From the NCBI RefSeq assembly GCF_014701235.1, contig NZ_AP022873.1:1054001-1118000 (forward strand): a stretch of 64,000 bases of DNA. The letters are read 5' to 3'. Below, in pieces: positions 52,001 through 61,272 of the stretch. This stretch comes from Dissulfurispira thermophila (lineage in GTDB: Bacteria; Nitrospirota; Thermodesulfovibrionia; Thermodesulfovibrionales; Dissulfurispiraceae). How positions within the stretch are numbered: position 1 is the first letter of the stretch; each line of letters starts with the position of its first letter. The notes under the pieces were generated by a model that saw nothing but the letters and a program-made list of their open reading frames with translations, was not told the DNA's origin and did no database searches. The translations under genes were made by a program, and so were the position numbers.

Positions 52001-52372
52001 GCTAAAAAGTTATCAGAAATGGGATTTCAGCTTATTGCAACGAGAGGCACCAGACAGTATCTTCAGGATCGGGGAATTGATGTGGAATTAATAAATAAGG
52101 TTATGGAGGGAAGACCCCATGTTGTTGACATGATTAAAAACAGGGAAGTAAACTTTATAATAAACACAGTTACAGGTGCACAGGCGCAGAGAGATTCGTT
52201 GTCTATTAGGAGGACTGCACTTCAGCATAATATTCCTTATACAACTACAATATCAGGTGCAAAGGCTGTGCTGATGGCAATCGAGATGCTTTTGAAGAAA
52301 GAATTGAGTATAAAGTCGATACAGGAATACCATAAAGACAGTGTCAAAGCTGAAGGATTGGTGAATAGGTGA
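49007..52372 (+). CDS. carB: Carbamoyl phosphate synthetase large subunit
   Basis: Makes carbamoyl phosphate from bicarbonate, ammonia and two ATP. The two homologous ATP-grasp halves are clear ([20 protein letters not shown] at about 11 and [20 protein letters not shown] at about 579), with the MGS-like C-terminal domain ([14 protein letters not shown] onward). At 1121 residues it is about 45 longer than usual. Three stretches look inserted: about 470-482 ([13 protein letters not shown]), 547-566 ([18 protein letters not shown]) and 847-870 ([20 protein letters not shown]). All three are encoded by repeat words or by copy C of the 36-bp palindrome and fall in linkers or surface loops. It ends the pyr operon. 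Confidence 0.96.
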   Translation: MPKRTDIRKILLIGSGPIIIGQACEFDYSGTQACKALREEGYKIVLVNSNPATIMTDPEIADATYIEPLSSEILELIIKKERPDAILPTMGGQTALNLAVELSESGVLDRYSVELIGAKLPAIKKAEDRELFKEAMKKIGLDVPKSAAITNMGDGLDIIEHIGFPAILRPAFTLGGTGGGIAYNIEEYRELLEKGLKLSPVHQVLVEESALGWKEYELEVMRDRNDNVVIICSIENFDPMGVHTGDSITVAPAQTLTDKEYQRMRDAAIAVIREIGVDTGGSNIQFAINPKDGRMIVIEMNPRVSRSSALASKATGFPIAKIAAKLAVGYTLDEIRNDITKETPASFEPTIDYVVTKIPRFTFEKFPEADTTLTTQMKSVGEVMSIGRTFKESLQKALRSLEIGSSGFEDIETDINEIKSRLKTPNAERIWYVAQAMRQGMTVNEIYELTWIDPWFLNNIKQIVEMEEMLKSEGLRLKDKEVLSKAKEYGFSDKRIAELTGKTEADIRKLRIESGINPVYKLVDTCAAEFEAYTPYLYSTYEKPFYSVKVSKCQGVKDSDTVKVECESNPTDRKKVIILGSGPNRIGQGIEFDYCCVHAVFALKELGYETIMVNCNPETVSTDYDTADRLYFEPLTIEDVLNIVEKEKPEGIIVQFGGQTPLKLAVPLEGEGVKILGTSPDSIDRAEDRKRFKELLHKLDLKQPESGTAMSCEEAIAVADSIGYPVMVRPSYVLGGRAMEIVYNENSLTDYMKRAVKASPEHPILIDKYLEDAIEVDVDAISDGVDVIIGGVMEHIEEAGIHSGDSACSIPPYSLPPDVVAEIKRQTKALAKELNVIGLMNVQFAVKKAEGSRLKAESPKNPEIFLGKDAEDYEIYILEVNPRASRTIPYVSKATGVPLAKVAAKVMLGKTLKELGLSKEIEINHVAVKEAVFPFDRFPGVDVILGPEMKSTGEVMGIDKNFGLAYAKAQAASKNRIPTSGKIFISVKDKDKPQTFDIAKKLSEMGFQLIATRGTRQYLQDRGIDVELINKVMEGRPHVVDMIKNREVNFIINTVTGAQAQRDSLSIRRTALQHNIPYTTTISGAKAVLMAIEMLLKKELSIKSIQEYHKDSVKAEGLVNR
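50413..50441. repeat. TCTGAAGGCTTAAGG tract inside carB
   Basis: AAGTCTGAAGGCTTAAGGC then TTAAAG lies in frame and encodes KSEGLRLKD in the linker of the oligomerisation domain. The words match the 9837-9898 tract (GGCTGAAGG, CTTAAGGCTTAAGG). Confidence 0.55.
50649..50690. repeat. AAAGTGTCAAAGTGTCAAGG tract inside carB
   Basis: Three AGTGTCAA-type words in frame between the two halves of CarB, encoding [14 protein letters not shown]. The same words form the gap between acpS and etfB (4990-5066). Confidence 0.65.
51547..51609. repeat. GGCTGAAGG tract plus 36-bp palindrome copy C inside carB
   Basis: Words AAGGCTGAAGGCTCAAGG and CTGAAGGCGGAG (51547-51573) run directly into copy C of the palindrome (51574-51609: GGAGTCCCCAAAAAATCC then TGAGATTTTTTTGGGTAA). 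Together they encode about 21 residues between FAVK and [11 protein letters not shown], two parts of the ATP-grasp fold that are normally close. Copy C matches copy A at 28 of 36 bases and keeps the arm pairing. Confidence 0.8.
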
Positions 52373-52396
52373 AGTGGTGAAACTGATTCACCACTT
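52360..52396. repeat. GGTGAATAGGTGAAGTGGTG tract and hairpin after carB
   Basis: AAGTGGTGAA (52372-52381) pairs perfectly with TTCACCACTT (52387-52396). The tract begins inside the last CarB codons and supplies its stop. It could act as a weak terminator, with only TTTTAA after the stem. The words are the reverse complement of those inside carA. Confidence 0.6.
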
Positions 52397-52436
52397 TTAA
52401 CCTTTGATACCATGACACTAAAAGGAGGAGGTTTAT

Positions 52437-53651
52437 ATGTCATCCATCAAAAGAATTGGTGTTATTACAAGCGGCGGCGACTGTGGAGGGCTTAATGCAG
52501 TCATCAAGGGTGTTGCACGATATGCTTATTCATTGGGTATAGAATCAGTGGTAATACCTAATGGCTATGCAGGTCTTTACAACCTTGTTGATCTTGATAA
52601 GGTTGTTTCTCTTAATGCAGAGCGTGTAAGCAAAATCGAGGCATCGCTTGCAGGTTCAGAGGCAGGGCATTCTCGTGTAAAACTGAGCAAGATAAAAGAC
52701 CCCAATACATACGAGAGGATAAAAGAAGGTCTCAGAAAATTTGCTATAGATGCACTTGTAATAAGTGGTGGTGATGATACAGGGAGTGTTGTTGTTGACC
52801 TTGCATCTCATGGAGTTCCGTGCATACATGTACCAAAAACCATGGATTTAGATCTTCAGCCCTATAGTGTTGGAGGGGATTCCGCTGTGAACAGAATAGC
52901 TACATTTGCGAGAGATTTAAAGACAACAGGGTTGAGCCATAATCGAATTCTTGTTATAGAGGTCTTTGGCAGATATGTTGGACACACAGCATTAAGAGGC
53001 GGCGTAGGGGCAGAGGCTGATTGCATATTGATACCAGAGATACCTGTTGATTTTGATGTTGTTTATGAACACATGAAGGCTACATATTTTGGCAGGGTGA
53101 TGAGAAGCGATGTCAAGGCTGGCACATATATAATTGTAGTTGCAGAAGGACTTAAGAATGCAAGTGGTGAGATGCTTTATGATGAATCAGCAGGTGTAGA
53201 TGCATTTGGCCACAAAAAACTTGCAGGGGCTGGCAAGTATGTAAGACAGCAGCTTGAAAAGAGGCTTAAGAATGATCCAGAGGTTATAGAGTTTATGAAA
53301 AAAACAGGTATGTATGCACCGGGTGTATATGAGATTCCTGAGGTAAGAGAAGTAACCCCCGGTCATCTTGTTCGATGTGGAGGGTCATCTGCATTTGATG
53401 TAAATTTTGGGTACAAGGCAGGTGCTGGAGCAGTTCTACTACTGCTTGAAGGTAAAACAGGCAATACAGTTGTTAATGTTGATGGCAATAAAATCTACCA
53501 TATGCCTACATCAGAGGCAATAAAGAGAAGGGAAGTAGATGTTAAGGAAGTAGCCCTTTTTGAAAGTCTTGGCATCTGCTTCGGAAGGAGGCCGCAGAGG
53601 TTCGAGCATGAGTTTTCTGAGGTAAATGGAAGTATTATACGACATTTGTAG
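52437..53651 (+). CDS. 6-phosphofructokinase, probably pyrophosphate-dependent
   Basis: A 404-residue PfkA-superfamily enzyme phosphorylating fructose 6-phosphate. The N-terminal loop TSGGDCGGLNAVIKG, GGDDTGS (111-117) and VPKTMDLDLQ (132-141) are the phosphoryl-donor sites. ATP enzymes have glycine at positions equivalent to E. coli 104 and 124; here they are aspartate (D114) and lysine (K134), the pattern of pyrophosphate-dependent enzymes. FGRYVGHTALRGG is the sugar-phosphate site. The ribosome binding site AAGGAGGAGG is strong. It may act in glycolysis and gluconeogenesis. Donor use is inferred from two residues. Confidence 0.9.
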   Translation: MSSIKRIGVITSGGDCGGLNAVIKGVARYAYSLGIESVVIPNGYAGLYNLVDLDKVVSLNAERVSKIEASLAGSEAGHSRVKLSKIKDPNTYERIKEGLRKFAIDALVISGGDDTGSVVVDLASHGVPCIHVPKTMDLDLQPYSVGGDSAVNRIATFARDLKTTGLSHNRILVIEVFGRYVGHTALRGGVGAEADCILIPEIPVDFDVVYEHMKATYFGRVMRSDVKAGTYIIVVAEGLKNASGEMLYDESAGVDAFGHKKLAGAGKYVRQQLEKRLKNDPEVIEFMKKTGMYAPGVYEIPEVREVTPGHLVRCGGSSAFDVNFGYKAGAGAVLLLLEGKTGNTVVNVDGNKIYHMPTSEAIKRREVDVKEVALFESLGICFGRRPQRFEHEFSEVNGSIIRHL

Positions 53652-53690
53652 ATGATTATATTCATAAACATATATAACATTGATAATTAT

Positions 53691-53746
53691 TTGGTGAATA
53701 GGTGAGGATGTGAAGAGGACTGGGCAACCACAAAGGGTTGCCCCTA
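53691..53746. repeat. GTGAATAGGTGAGG tract and GGGCAACC palindrome
   Basis: GGTGAATAGGTGAGGATGTG and following words (53691-53718) repeat the tract after carB. Next to it GGGCAACC-ACAAA-GGGTTGCCC (53723-53743) is a perfect eight-base stem followed by CTACA. The palindrome resembles short dispersed elements seen in many environmental genomes. Together they fill the gap before the GGDEF/EAL gene; the rest of 53652-53690 shows nothing. Confidence 0.6.
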
Positions 53747-53779
53747 CAATCTATTTTTAAAAGGGGGGGAGTTCGAGAC

Positions 53780-56359
53780 GTGTCTTTTTTAAAAGAAATA
53801 ACACAGAAACAGTACCGATTAAAGTCATTTGTATGCATTGCTGTTTTAATAGCATCGTATATCAGCTTTAATGTTACATATCTTGTTGTATCATCTATCT
53901 ACAGGCATGCGTTTATAAAAAACGCTGACAATGTCTCTGATGCAATATCTCAACAAATATTTAACTCCATGCTTCAACTGATGGAACGCGGCTGGAACAG
54001 AAATGAATTAAAGACATTTCTTGATTCTATAAAGGGTGTCCGCACTCAGTTCCCTTACAATGTTGAAATATTCAGGGGAGAGATTGTTGAAAGAGATTAT
54101 GGCAAGATAGAACAGCCTGATATGGGCAGAAATATCAAAGATGCCTTTGGCTCAGGGGATGCTATAACCTACAAAGATAATTCTAATGTCATAAATATCT
54201 ATCCTATCAAGGCAGATGCAAAGTGCCTGAAATGTCATGTTCATGCAAGAGTCGGAGATGTGCTCGGAGTAATGAAGATCAGGCAGGATATAAGCCCTGC
54301 AATCAATGAGGCAAAAAAGAGATTTAATTTATTCTTTTTCATGCTTTTTCCTATCCCATTTATTATGGCAGGTGCTATTGCCTTTTTTTTGAATAAGAAA
54401 ATCAAGAGTTCCACTGACTTTTTCCACAGGCAGGTGAGCGAAATAAACAGCATCAAGGACCTGACAAAGCTGAACAATCTCAGTATTATCGAAACAGGCT
54501 TTAAGGAGTTTAACGAGACATTGTCAGAGGTTAGAGAGCTTTCCAAAAAGATCAGGAGCCTTGCTGTTGATAAGGATATACTCGAATTTGAGATAAAAGT
54601 GCTCGAGAAGTTCGTAATCACATCTGAGGTAGTCAGGGACTGGAAGGAATATGTAGGATATTTGCTTTTAGAAGTAAATAAGGTTATGGAGGCATATACA
54701 TTGTTTTCCATATTTCAGGTGGATGAAGTGTTCTACGACCTCGAGATATTTTGGAGGAATACACCGACTGAGTTTACAAAACAAAAATTCGAATCAATAG
54801 TCATGAGACATATAAGAGACAAAAGCAGTAAGTTCAGCGACTTAACAGAATTGACAACTAATCATAATATTGCTGACCCATCTTCAAATTTGCCTGAACT
54901 CGATGAAAGAGATATAGAGTTTCAGACAAAGTCTCTAATCCTCGATGTGCCGCAGATAGGAGGAGTGGTGGGAATTGGTGTGCAGTCTAAAATAACTGAT
55001 AATCCGATACGCTCTCTTGTGATAGACGGTATCCTTACGACCCTTTTGAATGTTGTTGGCTCTATAAAGGCAATATCAAAATACACTAAGGATCTTGAAT
55101 ACTATGCTACAAGAGACCCGCTGACAAATCTGTATAATCAAAGGGTTTTCTGGGAGTTGCTTGGTTATGAGATAGGAAGGGCAAAGAGATATGGTTATAA
55201 ATTTTCTATTTTAGTCATTGATCTTGATAATTTTAAGAGTATCAATGATTCATATGGTCATGCATTTGGTGATAAATTTTTATCAGAATTTGCTATAAAG
55301 GTCAAAGAATCATTAAGGCAGGGTGATATACTTGCAAGGTATGGGGGCGATGAATTCGTTGTTGTACTTCCAGAGGCTGACGAGGAACAAGCATTTATTG
55401 TTGCAACCAGGTCAAAGGAACATTTAGAAAGCCTATATCTCACAGCCCCTGATGGAACATATGTTAAAGCAACTGTTTCTATAGGACTATCTGTATTTCC
55501 TGATCATGCTGACAATGCCAAGGATTTATTTATATTTGCAGACAATATGATGTATAGGGCAAAGTCAGAAGGCAAAAGCAGGATAGTTGTTCCTACTCAG
55601 AAAGATATTATAGATGTATTTAAGGCGATGAGCGAGAAGAGTTTTACGGTCTCAAGTGCAATCGAACAAAAGAAAATAATTCCATATTTTCAACCTATAA
55701 TCAATATACAGACAGGTAAGATAGAGTGCTATGAGGTTTTTAGCAGGATACAGACAGACAAGGGACTCATGAATGCATCAGAATTTATAGATGCTGCTGA
55801 GAGGCTTGGTGCTATAAGCAAACTCGATCTTGTGCTGATGGAAAAAGTTTTTGAAAGGATTAAACAGAATGGATATGATGGATATATATTCATTAATCTG
55901 TCAACAAAATCTCTGATTTTGAGTGAGTTCATACCCGGCATATTAAAACTTACAAAACAATATGACATTAATCACGGAAAGATTATTTTTGAAATAACAG
56001 AAAGGGATACAGTAAAAAATATATCACTCCTCGAAAAATTTGTAGATAATCTAAAGTTTAATGGATTCGGATTTGCCATAGACGACTTTGGTTCAGGTCT
56101 TTCATCGTTTCACTATGTAAAGAGATTTCCAATAGACTTTATAAAAATAGATGGGGACTTCATAAGGAGCATGGTGAGGAGCGAAAAGGATATGGCGATT
56201 GTCAAAACCATGATAGTGCTGGCAAGAGAGTTTAATATAAAAACAGTTGCTGAATATGTTGAAAATAAAGATATTCTCGCTGCAGTGAAGGCATTGGAAA
56301 TAGATTACGGGCAGGGCTATTATGTAGGCAGTCCTCTACCGGATCTAATTACAACATAA
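53780..56359 (+). CDS. Haem-c sensor diguanylate cyclase/phosphodiesterase (GGDEF-EAL)
   Basis: About 859 residues from GTG 53780, chosen because GGGGGGAG lies upstream and an earlier TTG falls in a repeat. A membrane segment (about 15-38) leads to a periplasmic sensor with a c-type haem motif, C149-L-K-C152-H153, then a second membrane segment (about 190-210), coils and a GAF-like region. GGDEF (522-526) is intact, in ARYGGDEFVVVLPE. The EAL domain has EVFSR in place of ExLxR, with ITERDT, DDFGSGLSSFHY, KIDGDF and VAEYVE, so most catalytic residues remain. It probably adjusts cyclic di-GMP in response to redox state or a ligand at the haem. Confidence 0.92.
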   Translation: MSFLKEITQKQYRLKSFVCIAVLIASYISFNVTYLVVSSIYRHAFIKNADNVSDAISQQIFNSMLQLMERGWNRNELKTFLDSIKGVRTQFPYNVEIFRGEIVERDYGKIEQPDMGRNIKDAFGSGDAITYKDNSNVINIYPIKADAKCLKCHVHARVGDVLGVMKIRQDISPAINEAKKRFNLFFFMLFPIPFIMAGAIAFFLNKKIKSSTDFFHRQVSEINSIKDLTKLNNLSIIETGFKEFNETLSEVRELSKKIRSLAVDKDILEFEIKVLEKFVITSEVVRDWKEYVGYLLLEVNKVMEAYTLFSIFQVDEVFYDLEIFWRNTPTEFTKQKFESIVMRHIRDKSSKFSDLTELTTNHNIADPSSNLPELDERDIEFQTKSLILDVPQIGGVVGIGVQSKITDNPIRSLVIDGILTTLLNVVGSIKAISKYTKDLEYYATRDPLTNLYNQRVFWELLGYEIGRAKRYGYKFSILVIDLDNFKSINDSYGHAFGDKFLSEFAIKVKESLRQGDILARYGGDEFVVVLPEADEEQAFIVATRSKEHLESLYLTAPDGTYVKATVSIGLSVFPDHADNAKDLFIFADNMMYRAKSEGKSRIVVPTQKDIIDVFKAMSEKSFTVSSAIEQKKIIPYFQPIINIQTGKIECYEVFSRIQTDKGLMNASEFIDAAERLGAISKLDLVLMEKVFERIKQNGYDGYIFINLSTKSLILSEFIPGILKLTKQYDINHGKIIFEITERDTVKNISLLEKFVDNLKFNGFGFAIDDFGSGLSSFHYVKRFPIDFIKIDGDFIRSMVRSEKDMAIVKTMIVLAREFNIKTVAEYVENKDILAAVKALEIDYGQGYYVGSPLPDLITT

Positions 56360-56402
56360 ATTACTAACCAGATTCAGCAATAAACAGAGTAATTACTCTA
56401 AC

Positions 56403-58127
56403 ATGGTAGAGATGTTATTAAATAAAATGAGGCGATTAAATTTAATTATATATATCCTGTTTGTTTTTGCTTATCTAATCTGTATTCCTTATGAATCTTC
56501 AGCCCAGCAGGAAAAGGTGTTGAAAATAGGTGTGGCATCCATGATTACTCCTGTTGATGCTGTCAAATATTATCAGGAGATAATTGATTACATAGGTGAA
56601 CAGATAAAACAGCCTGTCCAGATGATCCACAGAAGGACATATGATGAGATGGATACCATGCTCGAAAGGGGAGAAGTCAAGGTTGCATTTATTTGTTCTG
56701 CGCCATATGTTAAGAATCGTGAAAAATTCGGGATTGAACTCCTTGTTGCACCAAGTGTTAATGGTAAGGCAACATATCATTCATATATAATTGTTCATAA
56801 GGATAGCCCAATACAATCATTCCCGGAATTGAAAGGGAAATTTTTTGCATTTACTGACCCAAAGTCCAATACAGGCAAACTTTATCCAACATATCTTCTT
56901 AAGACGATGGGCACTACACCCGAGAAATTCTTTAAAAAAATTATGTATAGTTACAGCCATAACAAGTCTGTGGAATTTGTAGCAAAGAAAATCGTAGATG
57001 GGGCTGCTGTTGAAAGCATTGTCTATGAATATATGCTTAAAAAAAATTCACCGTATGCAAAACAGACAAAGGTTATAAAGCGGTCTCAGCCCTACGGTAT
57101 TCCTCCTGTTGTGGTAACAAATGATATTGATGCAGGTCTTAAAAAGAAAATAAAAGAGGTTCTTCTGAATATGCATAAAACAGAAAAAGGCAGGGCAATC
57201 CTGAGGGCAATGATGATAGACGGATTCGTCGAAATACAAGACAGTGCTTATAATTCAATAAGGGAGATGGAGAAGTCTGTAAAAAATAACGAGACTGCTG
57301 TCAGGAAAACAAATGGTAGAAAAGTAGTTTTGTTTGGAGTAATACCAAGAGACAATCCGAGGATATTATATGAAAAATATCAGCCGCTTTTGGACTATCT
57401 TTCAGAAGAAACCCCTTATTCTTACGAACTCGTCATAAAGAAGAATTATGAAGAAACTGTTGAGGCACTTGGGCATGGAGAGATCGAGGTTGCACTACTG
57501 GGTCCTCTTACATACTTGGAGGCTAAGGCAAGATATGGAGCAATATGCATACTTAAGCCAAGAGGGATTGATGGAAATGCATCTTATAAAAGCGTAATAA
57601 TAAAAAGAAAAGATTCGAATATAAAAAGCACTGATGAGTTGAGAGGTAAAAGCATGGCATTTTCTGCTTCAAAATCCACATCAGGAAATCTAATGCCCCG
57701 ATATATGCTTGCAAATTCAGGGATTCACCTCAATGAATTGAGTAACTATGCAAATTTTGATTACCATGATTCAGTTGTCAAGGCAGTTTTAAAGGGGCAG
57801 TATGATGCTGGTGCTGTCCGAGATTCAGTGGCAAGGAAGTACATAAAATTAGGTCTGCATGTTATTGCGGAGTCTCCCGAAATTCCAACAGGTCCGCTTG
57901 TTGTGGGTCCCGGGACGCCATTTTCTATAATAGAAAATATAAAAAGAGCACTGCTTGATTTGAATCCTAATAATCCAAGGCATCAAAAGATATTGAAGAG
58001 ACTTGATGATGACTTCAGAAATGGTTTCATAGAGGCATTAGATAAGGATTATGCAGATATACGGGCAAAAATCAATGCAGTCCCCCAGACATGCGGCAAA
58101 GGCTGTCATCCGAAGATAAAACTATGA
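56403..58127 (+). CDS. Double PhnD-like periplasmic binding protein with C-terminal CxxxCH
   Basis: A 574-residue exported protein: signal peptide (about 12-34, IYILFVFAYLICIPYESSAQ) and two consecutive PhnD-type binding domains, about 38-290 and 305-550. Each has the start of the fold (KIGVASMITPVDAVKYYQEI; LFGVIPRDNPRILYEKYQPL) and the SNTGKLYPTYLL or STSGNLMPRYML binding loop. Such domains bind phosphonates, phosphite or similar oxyanions. No ABC transporter genes follow; instead a histidine kinase overlaps its stop, so it more likely serves sensing. The C-terminus holds C564-x3-C568-H569, possibly an unusual haem-c site. Confidence 0.88.
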   Translation: MVEMLLNKMRRLNLIIYILFVFAYLICIPYESSAQQEKVLKIGVASMITPVDAVKYYQEIIDYIGEQIKQPVQMIHRRTYDEMDTMLERGEVKVAFICSAPYVKNREKFGIELLVAPSVNGKATYHSYIIVHKDSPIQSFPELKGKFFAFTDPKSNTGKLYPTYLLKTMGTTPEKFFKKIMYSYSHNKSVEFVAKKIVDGAAVESIVYEYMLKKNSPYAKQTKVIKRSQPYGIPPVVVTNDIDAGLKKKIKEVLLNMHKTEKGRAILRAMMIDGFVEIQDSAYNSIREMEKSVKNNETAVRKTNGRKVVLFGVIPRDNPRILYEKYQPLLDYLSEETPYSYELVIKKNYEETVEALGHGEIEVALLGPLTYLEAKARYGAICILKPRGIDGNASYKSVIIKRKDSNIKSTDELRGKSMAFSASKSTSGNLMPRYMLANSGIHLNELSNYANFDYHDSVVKAVLKGQYDAGAVRDSVARKYIKLGLHVIAESPEIPTGPLVVGPGTPFSIIENIKRALLDLNPNNPRHQKILKRLDDDFRNGFIEALDKDYADIRAKINAVPQTCGKGCHPKIKL

Positions 58128-59587
58128 ATAAAATAATCCTTTTTTGGTCAGGACTGAGTATTAGGTCCAAGTTCATTCTGATTACAACAATAGCCATTAT
58201 ATTTCTCATGGGAATAATAGGCTATATGGCTGTTGAAAGAGGGAAAAAGATTCTATATGCAGAGGTGCAAAGACAGGGCAGACTGCTTGGAGAAACACTG
58301 GCAATACCAATAATCAATGATTTGATTTATGAAAGGCTTGGATTGGTAGAGGAAGGTGGACTGCTTGACAACTATATAATGGAGATATTTAACAGGCGGG
58401 ATGTTGATTTGATTTACATAGCTATTCTGGATGAAGAAGGCAGGGTAATATCTCACAACAATATTGCAGAGTATGGGAAAATGTATTCTGATGCTGCAAC
58501 AGTAAAGGCACTACAATCAGATGAGGCAGTGATATATAGTTTTTCATCTGAAGGGCATAATGCCCTTGATTTTGGAATCCCTCTCTCCATAGGAAAAAAA
58601 AGATGGGGCACATTAAAATTCGCAATATCACTCCAAAAAGTAGAAAAAGAGATAACTGCCACTATTAAAAAGATTGTCATCCTCACATTGTTTCTTATTA
58701 TTGCAGGCTTTGGGATAATACTCTTTTTAAGCAATCATTTTATAAGTCCTATTACACATCTTGCCTCTACAATGGAAAAGACAAGGGGAGATTATCTTGA
58801 TGTCAAGGTTGATGTGAAGGGGCATGATGAGCTTGCTGTACTTGGTGAGAGATTCAACGATATGATAGCAAGGATAAAACAGGCAAACGAAGAACTCAAA
58901 AAGACTCATGAAAAACTTGTGCAATCAGAAAAGCTCGCCTCTGTAGGCATACTCGCATCAGGAGTAGCACACGAGATAAACAATCCACTTGGAGGGATAT
59001 TTAACTGCCTGCAGATGTTGAAGCTGAATATAAACAATCCCGAGTCAAGGGAAAAATATATAAGTCTGATAAAAGAAGGGCTTGACCGCATAGAAAATAC
59101 AGTAAGCAAGCTTTTGTGGATGTCGAGAAAGGGAGACCACAAGCCTATTAATATTAATGTGAAAGACTCTATCAATGGTGTTTATACATTTGTTGGACAT
59201 AAACTCAAAAAGAGCAATATTCAGTTTATCAATGGAGTTGAGGATGATATTTCTATTGTCTTTGATCCTCATGATTTTCATCAGGTGATTCTAAATCTCT
59301 TTATAAATGCAATCCATGCGATGAAGGACAGAGGGACTCTAACTGTCAAAGGATACAGAAATAATTCAAAGATACATATAGAAGTAATAGACACAGGTGA
59401 GGGTATCCCTCGGGAAAATCTTGGAAAGATATTTGATCCATTTTTTACGACCAAGCCTCCCGGAGAAGGGACAGGTCTTGGATTGTGGTTGAGTTATGAT
59501 ATAGTTAGAAATTATAATGGAAATATTTCTGTTGAAAGCGAGGTTGGGAAGGGCAGCAAGTTTACATTGACCTTTCCTACAAATTAG
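58124..59587 (+). CDS. Membrane sensor histidine kinase (HAMP, HisKA, HATPase)
   Basis: About 487 residues from ATG 58124, which overlaps the binding protein's stop as ATGA. Membrane segments about 20-40 and 185-205 flank a periplasmic domain. HAMP follows, then HisKA with the phospho-acceptor H283 in [14 protein letters not shown]. The ATPase domain has FINAIHAM (N box), [10 protein letters not shown] (G1) and [13 protein letters not shown] (G2). It most likely receives a signal from the PhnD-like protein and phosphorylates the response regulator that follows 38 bases downstream. Confidence 0.94.
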   Translation: MNKIILFWSGLSIRSKFILITTIAIIFLMGIIGYMAVERGKKILYAEVQRQGRLLGETLAIPIINDLIYERLGLVEEGGLLDNYIMEIFNRRDVDLIYIAILDEEGRVISHNNIAEYGKMYSDAATVKALQSDEAVIYSFSSEGHNALDFGIPLSIGKKRWGTLKFAISLQKVEKEITATIKKIVILTLFLIIAGFGIILFLSNHFISPITHLASTMEKTRGDYLDVKVDVKGHDELAVLGERFNDMIARIKQANEELKKTHEKLVQSEKLASVGILASGVAHEINNPLGGIFNCLQMLKLNINNPESREKYISLIKEGLDRIENTVSKLLWMSRKGDHKPININVKDSINGVYTFVGHKLKKSNIQFINGVEDDISIVFDPHDFHQVILNLFINAIHAMKDRGTLTVKGYRNNSKIHIEVIDTGEGIPRENLGKIFDPFFTTKPPGEGTGLGLWLSYDIVRNYNGNISVESEVGKGSKFTLTFPTN

Positions 59588-59625
59588 CAAACCATTGAAC
59601 AAGATGTCATTGCGAGGTCTTTAGA

Positions 59626-60963
59626 GTGAAGGAAACGGTTCTATTAATAGAAGATGAAAAATTGATGAGGGTCACACTTGATGACGCACTTAAGTCAGCA
59701 GGCTATGATGTTGTTTCATTCGAGGCAGGCACTGATGCACTGAATTTTTTAAAAGACAATTCAGTTGATGTTGTGGTTACAGATGTGAGGCTCCCTGATA
59801 TTGACGGTATAGACATATTACGGCAGATTTCAGGGACGAATGATTCTCAGGTGATCGTGATGACTGCCTTTGGCACGATAAAAGACGCTGTAGATGCAAT
59901 GAAACTCGGTGCATTTGATTACATAACAAAACCGTTTTCACTGGATGAATTCATTCTGTTGATAGAAAGGGCGCTTGATGTTAAGAGGCTCAAGGATGAA
60001 AACATAAGGCTCAAAAAAGACCTTGGTAAATGCTATTGCTTCCCAAATATAATCGGTGAAAGCGATGCTATGAAAAAGGTCTTTTCATTGATACAAAAGG
60101 TTGCAGACAGCGATTCGACTGCCTTGATACTCGGAGAGAGTGGCACTGGAAAAGAGCTAATAGCAACTACAATTCATTATCAAAGCAAACGAAAGGACAA
60201 GCCTCTTATAAAAATAAACTGTGCGGCAATGCCTGACGGACTAATAGAAAGCGAATTGTTCGGACACGAAAAAGGTGCATTTACAGGCGCGATAAAGAGA
60301 AAGCCTGGCAGATTTGAGCTTGCCAACGGAGGCACTATTTTTCTTGATGAGATTGGAGACATCCCTCTGTCCACACAGGCAAAGATCTTGAGGGTTATTC
60401 AGGAAAGGCAATTCGAAAGGGTAGGCGGGACAGAAACCTTGAATGTGGATGTCAGAATAATAGCCGCAACTAACAAAGACCTGGATGAAGAGGTAAAAAA
60501 AGGCAATTTCAGAGATGACCTTTACTATCGCCTTAATGTGATACCAGTTACACTGCCTCCTTTGAGGGAGCGTAAGGAAGATATTCCATATCTTGTTGAT
60601 TTTTTTCTGAATAAATGTAAAAACAAACTTTCCAGAAATATTCGTTTTTCAAAAGATGCTATGGATATCCTCCTTAAATATGATTATCCGGGTAATATCA
60701 GGGAACTCGAAAATATTGTAGAGAGGTGTGCTACTCTCTCTGCTTCTGATATAATTCAGAAAGAAGACCTCCCCTCTTTTGTATTCGAAAAATCTGATAA
60801 CATTAAACATGTCTATCTTTCTGATGTGGCAGCAGAGGCAGAAAAGGAGCATATAATCAGGATATTAAAAACCACAAAGGGCAATAAAACACGGGCAGCA
60901 GAGGTGCTCGGCATTAGCAGAAAGACTTTATGGGAGAAAATGAACTTATATGGCATAGAGTAA
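59626..60963 (+). CDS. NtrC-type sigma-54-dependent response regulator
   Basis: A 445-residue regulator starting at GTG. The receiver domain has phospho-site D53 (VVVTDVRLPDIDG) and the switch lysine in YITKPFS. The AAA domain carries LGESGTGKELIATTIH (Walker A), the sigma-54 contact loop EKGAFTGAI, GGTIFLDEIGD (Walker B) and the arginine-finger region FRDDLYYRLNV. The Fis-type helix-turn-helix TRAAEVLGISRKTLWEKM closes it. A sigma-54 promoter lies 210 bases downstream before the pstS-like gene, a likely target. Confidence 0.96.
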   Translation: MKETVLLIEDEKLMRVTLDDALKSAGYDVVSFEAGTDALNFLKDNSVDVVVTDVRLPDIDGIDILRQISGTNDSQVIVMTAFGTIKDAVDAMKLGAFDYITKPFSLDEFILLIERALDVKRLKDENIRLKKDLGKCYCFPNIIGESDAMKKVFSLIQKVADSDSTALILGESGTGKELIATTIHYQSKRKDKPLIKINCAAMPDGLIESELFGHEKGAFTGAIKRKPGRFELANGGTIFLDEIGDIPLSTQAKILRVIQERQFERVGGTETLNVDVRIIAATNKDLDEEVKKGNFRDDLYYRLNVIPVTLPPLRERKEDIPYLVDFFLNKCKNKLSRNIRFSKDAMDILLKYDYPGNIRELENIVERCATLSASDIIQKEDLPSFVFEKSDNIKHVYLSDVAAEAEKEHIIRILKTTKGNKTRAAEVLGISRKTLWEKMNLYGIE

Positions 60964-61020
60964 GCAGATAATGTTCAAAGGCTGAGCATATGTATAAAAT
61001 ATAGACACCACACGAATTAA

Positions 61021-61072
61021 TTGTTACGAAAAGGTAACAAATCTTTTTTTGCTTAAAAAAAGCAATTTTTAT
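61021..61072. terminator. Two adjacent hairpins after the response regulator
   Basis: TTGTTAC (61021-61027) pairs with GTAACAA (61034-61040) and is followed by ATC and seven T: an intrinsic terminator. Overlapping its T-run, TTGCTT and AAGCAA (61050-61067) form a second stem followed by five T. Together they end the upstream signalling transcript. Confidence 0.75.
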
Positions 61073-61171
61073 AATAAAAACAAAGAATATTTATCAAAAT
61101 CATAGACTTTATCGTTTCTTTTTTGTAATATTTTGTCCAGCTAAAGCCCTTGAAATTCAGATGGTTATAAA

Positions 61172-61187
61172 TGGCATATAAATTGCT
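61172..61187 (+). promoter_or_regulatory. Sigma-54 promoter
   Basis: TGGCATATAAATTGCT fits the -24/-12 consensus (TGGCAC-N5-TTGCW) with correct GG-to-GC spacing. It lies about 85 bases before the likely start of the pstS-like gene and directly downstream of a sigma-54 activator gene. Enhancer sites for the activator were not recognised in 61073-61171. Confidence 0.75.
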
Positions 61188-61225
61188 TATTTTTAAACTT
61201 TAGAAATGATAATCTTTCTCCCTCC

Positions 61226-61258
61226 GGTGAACGGGAATGTCCCCCAGCCCCGTTCACC
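61226..61258. promoter_or_regulatory. Leader hairpin before the pstS-like gene
   Basis: GGTGAACGGG (61226-61235) pairs perfectly with CCCGTTCACC (61249-61258), followed by CTCTTTTTG. It lies between the sigma-54 promoter and the coding start and could be an attenuator or a stability element. Its presence argues against the ATG at 61237 being used. Confidence 0.6.
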
Positions 61259-61272
61259 CTCTTTTTGTGCTA

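Noticed and set aside
61237-61272. Upstream start codon for the pstS-like gene
   Set aside because: The ATG lies inside a perfect hairpin, and the extra residues would precede the signal peptide without adding a conserved part.
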